The notes under the pieces: model-generated
Database searches by the model: none
Seen by the model: only the letters and a program-made list of their open reading frames with translations
Told to the model about the DNA's origin: nothing
Origin: DASXZH01 sp036502005
Lineage (GTDB): Bacteria > Armatimonadota > Fimbriimonadia > Fimbriimonadales > Fimbriimonadaceae
Reading direction: 5' to 3'
Assembly (NCBI GenBank): GCA_036502005.1
Contig: DASXZH010000021.1
Location: 124,001-188,000, forward strand
DNA: 64,000 nt
Part shown: positions 61,140-64,000 of the stretch, in pieces
Position numbering within the stretch: position 1 is the first letter of the stretch
Layout: each line of letters opens with the position of its first letter
Made by a program: the position numbers and the translations under genes

Positions 61140-61856
61140 CTAATTTTGAAGGCTAGAAATGAGTCGTGAAGTCAGATTGTCGTGTTGCTGCACGGCGTTC
61201 TGAGAGAGTTCGTAGGTTCGGTTAAGGGTGATCATTTGGAGCATCGCCATAACCGGGTTGACGTTAGAAGCTTCCAGCGAACGGGGCGCCAACACCGGTG
61301 TAATGGAGTTGACTTGGCCGTCGGCCGAGAAGAGATTGCTGCCTTGCTTTTGAAACTGTCCGTCGAAGACGCCGATGGTTCCACCAATGACTCCATTCGC
61401 AGTCACCGTTCCATCTTCTTGGATCTGGATCTCGCCAGGGCCAAGCTTGATTGGCTGAAGGTCTTTGCCGAGAACCGGATAGCCCTGCTTGGTCACAAGC
61501 TGGCGGTTTTGATCGACGGCCAAACTGCCGTCTCTCGTGTAGGAAATTGTGTTCGGTGCTGTTTGTACAGCGAGCGCGCCCTGTGCGGAGTTTATCGCTA
61601 CATCGAGGGCGTTGCCGGTGCTCATTACCGATCCGGCGGAGAAATCCGTGTACTGGCCGACGGCGGCGGAGCCCGTTCCTATCGATCCGATGGGGTTGCC
61701 TTGGCTTGTGAGTTGGTTCTCCATCGCGTTGGCGAAGGTGACGCCGTCTTGTTTGTAGCCGGTGGTTGAGGAGTTGGCAAGGTTGTTGGTGACAACATCG
61801 AGCAGTTGTTCTGCCGATACCATTCCCGTCGCTGCGCTATAGACTCCTCGGTTCAT
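61140..61856 (-). CDS. flgF: Flagellar rod protein FlgF (FlgG paralogue)
   Basis: 238 residues. NLANSSTTGYKQDGVTFANA near 28-47 and the C-terminal MLQMITLNRTYELSQNAVQQ show a rod/hook basal-body protein; the short form and its place before flgG indicate FlgF, the proximal rod. First gene of the operon on this strand. The ATG at 61856 has only a weak ribosome binding site. Confidence 0.9.
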   Translation of the reverse strand: MNRGVYSAATGMVSAEQLLDVVTNNLANSSTTGYKQDGVTFANAMENQLTSQGNPIGSIGTGSAAVGQYTDFSAGSVMSTGNALDVAINSAQGALAVQTAPNTISYTRDGSLAVDQNRQLVTKQGYPVLGKDLQPIKLGPGEIQIQEDGTVTANGVIGGTIGVFDGQFQKQGSNLFSADGQVNSITPVLAPRSLEASNVNPVMAMLQMITLNRTYELSQNAVQQHDNLTSRLISSLQN

Positions 61857-61962
61857 CTCACTATCAGTAATCGGCAGGCAATGTTGCTAGGATTAGAGCG
61901 AGAAGTTCACAATCGACTTTAGGTTTACGAGATTTTCGATTGATTTTTAGGGCCTTTGGGTT

Positions 61963-62134
61963 CAAATCGACAAACCTTCGCCGGGGCCACTTCGTGGCGG
62001 GGCTTCGGTTTGCCGATTTGCCCTTAAGACGTGGCGTTGTGTTACCAGGGCTACGTCTTGTCGCATCGCTACGCTTCGGCGACTTCGACTCCACCCTTCG
62101 CTAAAATATATCGACCCTCCGGGCCTAGGGAGTG
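61963..62134 (+). repeat. Structured dispersed repeat, copy 3
   Basis: Full-length copy, 172 bp, with the same nested hairpins as copy 1, beginning CAAATCGACAAACCTTCG and ending CGCTAAAATATATCGACCCT then GGGCCTAGGGAG. It lies upstream of flgF, in the probable promoter region. It is about 85% similar to copies 1 and 2 by eye. Confidence 0.85.
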
Positions 62135-62147
62135 GTTCAGGCTCCCC

Positions 62148-62266
62148 TTTCGAGTGAGGTGAGTTCTCACCGCCTTGAATCAGGCGACTTCTCGCCGGGC
62201 ATTTGATAAGATTTTTTGCTCAACCAAATGCCAATTTAAAGTGGCGAGAACTCGCCGCACTCGAAA
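62148..62266. repeat. 119-bp palindromic element with three 14-mer palindromes
   Basis: The outer arms (62148-62168 and the inverse of 62246-62266) start TTTCGAGTG and match except at two positions over 21 bases. Inner arms GGCATTTG and CAAATGCC are also inverted. Three short palindromes of the form GGYGAGnnCTCRCC lie at 62158-62171, 62183-62196 (one mismatch) and 62243-62256. No frame. MITE-like or a cluster of binding sites. Confidence 0.7.
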
Positions 62267-62297
62267 CAATCCGGTCCGATTTATCGCAAGGCTGCAA

Positions 62298-62798
62298 CTA
62301 ATTATCCGGAGGTGTCTCGCCCAAAAGGTATCTGACCGAATACATCTGACCCGTGTGATACGCCACATGAAACGCCGCGTAGTTCAGCAAATCGGCATAG
62401 GTTGAACCCCAATGCGGCGCTTTGGTCGAAGGATCAGGGTTTAACGCCTTCAAATAAGACATGGATTCCTCGTGGATCCGCACTAGCTCGGCATGTACTT
62501 GCTCAGCCGTTAAGGCCAACTGTTCATTCGTTGGAGCCTCACCGGGATAATAGCCAAACCGAGGATCGAGCAATGGGCTCTTAATCTTGCAGTTCGATAA
62601 ATCCCGTTCCGCGCTGCCATCGGAATTTTCGCCGCCGTACCGAACCGCTTCCCAATAGGCGATGTGGCCAGCCAACTCCCCAACGGAAAGAAGGGCGGGG
62701 TTTGGGCGTTTCCAAACATTCTCATCGGAAAGGCCTTTAAATGCCTCGCCAACTTCGAAATAACACATATCCAGGGCTTTAAGATAGAAATCGAGCAT
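62298..62798 (-). CDS. DinB-superfamily four-helix protein
   Basis: 166 residues from the ATG at 62796-62798 (GAGG seven bases upstream); the frame extends 21 codons further. The DinB/YfiT metal-binding pattern is visible: first His in VGELAGHIAYWEAVRYG (about 44), and HVAYHTGQMYSVRYLLG near the C-terminus for the second and third His. Probably a thiol-dependent S-transferase-type fold; substrate unknown. Confidence 0.88.
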   Translation of the reverse strand: MLDFYLKALDMCYFEVGEAFKGLSDENVWKRPNPALLSVGELAGHIAYWEAVRYGGENSDGSAERDLSNCKIKSPLLDPRFGYYPGEAPTNEQLALTAEQVHAELVRIHEESMSYLKALNPDPSTKAPHWGSTYADLLNYAAFHVAYHTGQMYSVRYLLGETPPDN

Positions 62799-62982
62799 GG
62801 CCAATCCTCTAATCTTACTATTAGTTGGCCGAAATAGCCAGATAAAATGTGCGAACGCCAAAGAGCTTTTCGGTGGAGGCTGCTCGCTTTCGCATTGGGT
62901 GAAGGAACAGCCTCATGCCCGCCCCGTGAGGCTCGTACATCCCGACCTCCAAGTCCAAAACCAAACTTACTTTTGTGCTTTA

Positions 62983-63993
62983 CTAGCCCTTCGGGCTCGA
63001 CATAAACCCGCAGACCACGTACTTGTCCTTCACCTTGCAAAGCTCATAGTTCTGCTCAAAGGAAGCCGTTCCGCCTTCCGGCAGCTTGCAAGTCTGGGTG
63101 CAGTTCACAACCGCGTTATCGCCGATTTGGCGGACGAAGTTGATCCCAAACCCGATCGTGTAACTCGAATGCGCGGTATCGATGAGGACCTTTGCAAAGT
63201 CCGAACCGTTCATCGAATACATGTATTTGCCGCCGCTGAAAATGCCGATCTGTTGGTCATTTGGGACGCAGTAGCTCACGGCGTCAACCGGGCTCTTTCC
63301 GTAGATCGCGCAGATCTGCGAAATCGAGCAGTTCAGCGCGCCGTTCCCATAACCAAAGCTATCAAAGCCGGGTCGATACTGGTAGGGCGTTCCGTATGCA
63401 AAGTTAAAGTCGAAGCCGGGCCCGAAAACGATATTCCTTTCCGAAATATAGGGCGGAAGCCAAGGATAGCTGTAAAAAGGCGAGATCGCGCAGGGGTCGC
63501 CGTAAGGCGAGAATATCCAGTTATTGAAGTAGAAATCCCCATCGCGCCAGCTTGGCCAGCCGACATATCCGTAACGAAGATGATTTCCCCAGGAACCTGA
63601 GCCGCTTCCGACCATGTGGTTCACATGAGAATCCCCATGTTTCTCATGGTCGCGTTCAAAACCTTGCTTCATCGCAGTGGTTTTGCCATTAAAGTTGAAG
63701 CTGCCCTTGTAGCTGTTACCGCTCCAATTCTCGTACTGGCGGCCCCAACTCCCTTCGTAAGAATCGTTAACGTAATGGCTTGGCGCATAGTTAGATTTAA
63801 TTCCGCGGGCTGTAACTCCTCGGTTACCGCCTAAGCGATTTCTGTAAGTTACGGGCCCCACATTAGGAGTGAACGACCTTCCATGCCCAACATGGACGCC
63901 CGAGTTATGGCCGCCTCCCCCGCCATGCCCGCCCCTCTGGGCAACCGCCACCATTGAGGTTCCTAAAACTAACGCCAACGAGACCGCTTTCAA
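62983..63993 (-). CDS. Secreted Gly/His/Asn/Tyr-rich protein, possibly partial at 5' end
   Basis: 336 residues if it starts at the TTG at 63993, seven bases from the window end; the real start may lie outside. A signal peptide-like start (KAVSLALVLGTSMVAVAQ) is followed by RGGHGGGGGHNSG. Aromatic and Gly-rich segments follow up to about 225, then a compact C-terminal part with several Cys (GALNCSISQICAIYG, VNCTQTCKLPEGG). No family recognised. Between 62862 and 62982 nothing is visible. Confidence 0.65.
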   Translation of the reverse strand: MKAVSLALVLGTSMVAVAQRGGHGGGGGHNSGVHVGHGRSFTPNVGPVTYRNRLGGNRGVTARGIKSNYAPSHYVNDSYEGSWGRQYENWSGNSYKGSFNFNGKTTAMKQGFERDHEKHGDSHVNHMVGSGSGSWGNHLRYGYVGWPSWRDGDFYFNNWIFSPYGDPCAISPFYSYPWLPPYISERNIVFGPGFDFNFAYGTPYQYRPGFDSFGYGNGALNCSISQICAIYGKSPVDAVSYCVPNDQQIGIFSGGKYMYSMNGSDFAKVLIDTAHSSYTIGFGINFVRQIGDNAVVNCTQTCKLPEGGTASFEQNYELCKVKDKYVVCGFMSSPKG

Positions 63994-64000
63994 CCTTTTC

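Overview
The window reads as an ordinary bacterial chromosome of medium GC content with a didermic envelope and flagella. Didermic features are FlgH/FlgI rings, a GmhA-type heptose isomerase and a probable outer-membrane barrel. ThyX, GatCA, a fliW-csrA pair at the end of a flagellar operon, a secreted beta-propeller protein with an 'ENKGQWD' N-terminal domain and an MFS-HEAT fusion suggest an Armatimonadota (Fimbriimonadia-like) genome. That placement is inference from gene content only and is moderate to low in confidence.

Layout. 0-6 kb: PfkB sugar kinase, two small envelope genes and a 1184-residue secreted propeller/Ig protein followed by a decayed fragment of a similar protein. 6.4-7.9 kb: nadB. 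7.9-17.2 kb, minus strand: four large exported proteins of unknown function (a TolB/CsgG-like N-domain protein, a FlgD-Ig-like C-terminus protein, an Ig plus beta-barrel protein and a last secreted protein). They look like one surface-structure locus. 17.3-19.6 kb: coaE and rpsA. 19.7-29 kb: Ppx/GppA, ComEA-like, a small Cys-rich exported protein, GT39, gmhA, hisI, a SpoIIM-like protein, CPBP protease, a glycosyltransferase and a lipoprotein propeller.

29-35 kb is the accessory zone. A group II intron, whose exact ends can be read from the sequence, sits inside a structured dispersed repeat. Next come a second repeat copy, an IS1182-type transposase, more diverged repeats, a glycosyltransferase and tRNA-His. 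34.7-45.6 kb: thyX, MFS-HEAT, rnpB, an orphan HicB-like protein, an orphan sugar-ABC permease with a large insert, a TfoX-like protein, a VapC-type toxin-antitoxin pair and a DUF255-like protein without its cysteines. 45.6-52.6 kb: gatCA, ribF, an ArsR-SRPBCC-DUF1801 operon with a clear operator, and an SDR. 52.7-53.2 kb: a ParE toxin gene broken by an amber codon beside an intact antitoxin.

53.2-61.9 kb is a minus-strand flagellar operon read flgF-flgG-flgA-flgH-flgI-flgJ(N)-flgN-flgK-flgL-fliW-csrA. It builds the distal rod, P and L rings and hook-filament junction, then ends in the FliW/CsrA switch that couples flagellin level to translation. Upstream of it lie another copy of the structured repeat and a 119-bp palindromic element, then a DinB-like gene and a secreted Gly/His-rich protein at the window edge.

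Three patterns cut across the window: short tandem arrays with a 7-bp period at several loci, a family of structured repeats used as an insertion site by the intron, and three convergent gene pairs whose 3' ends overlap by 54-65 bp.
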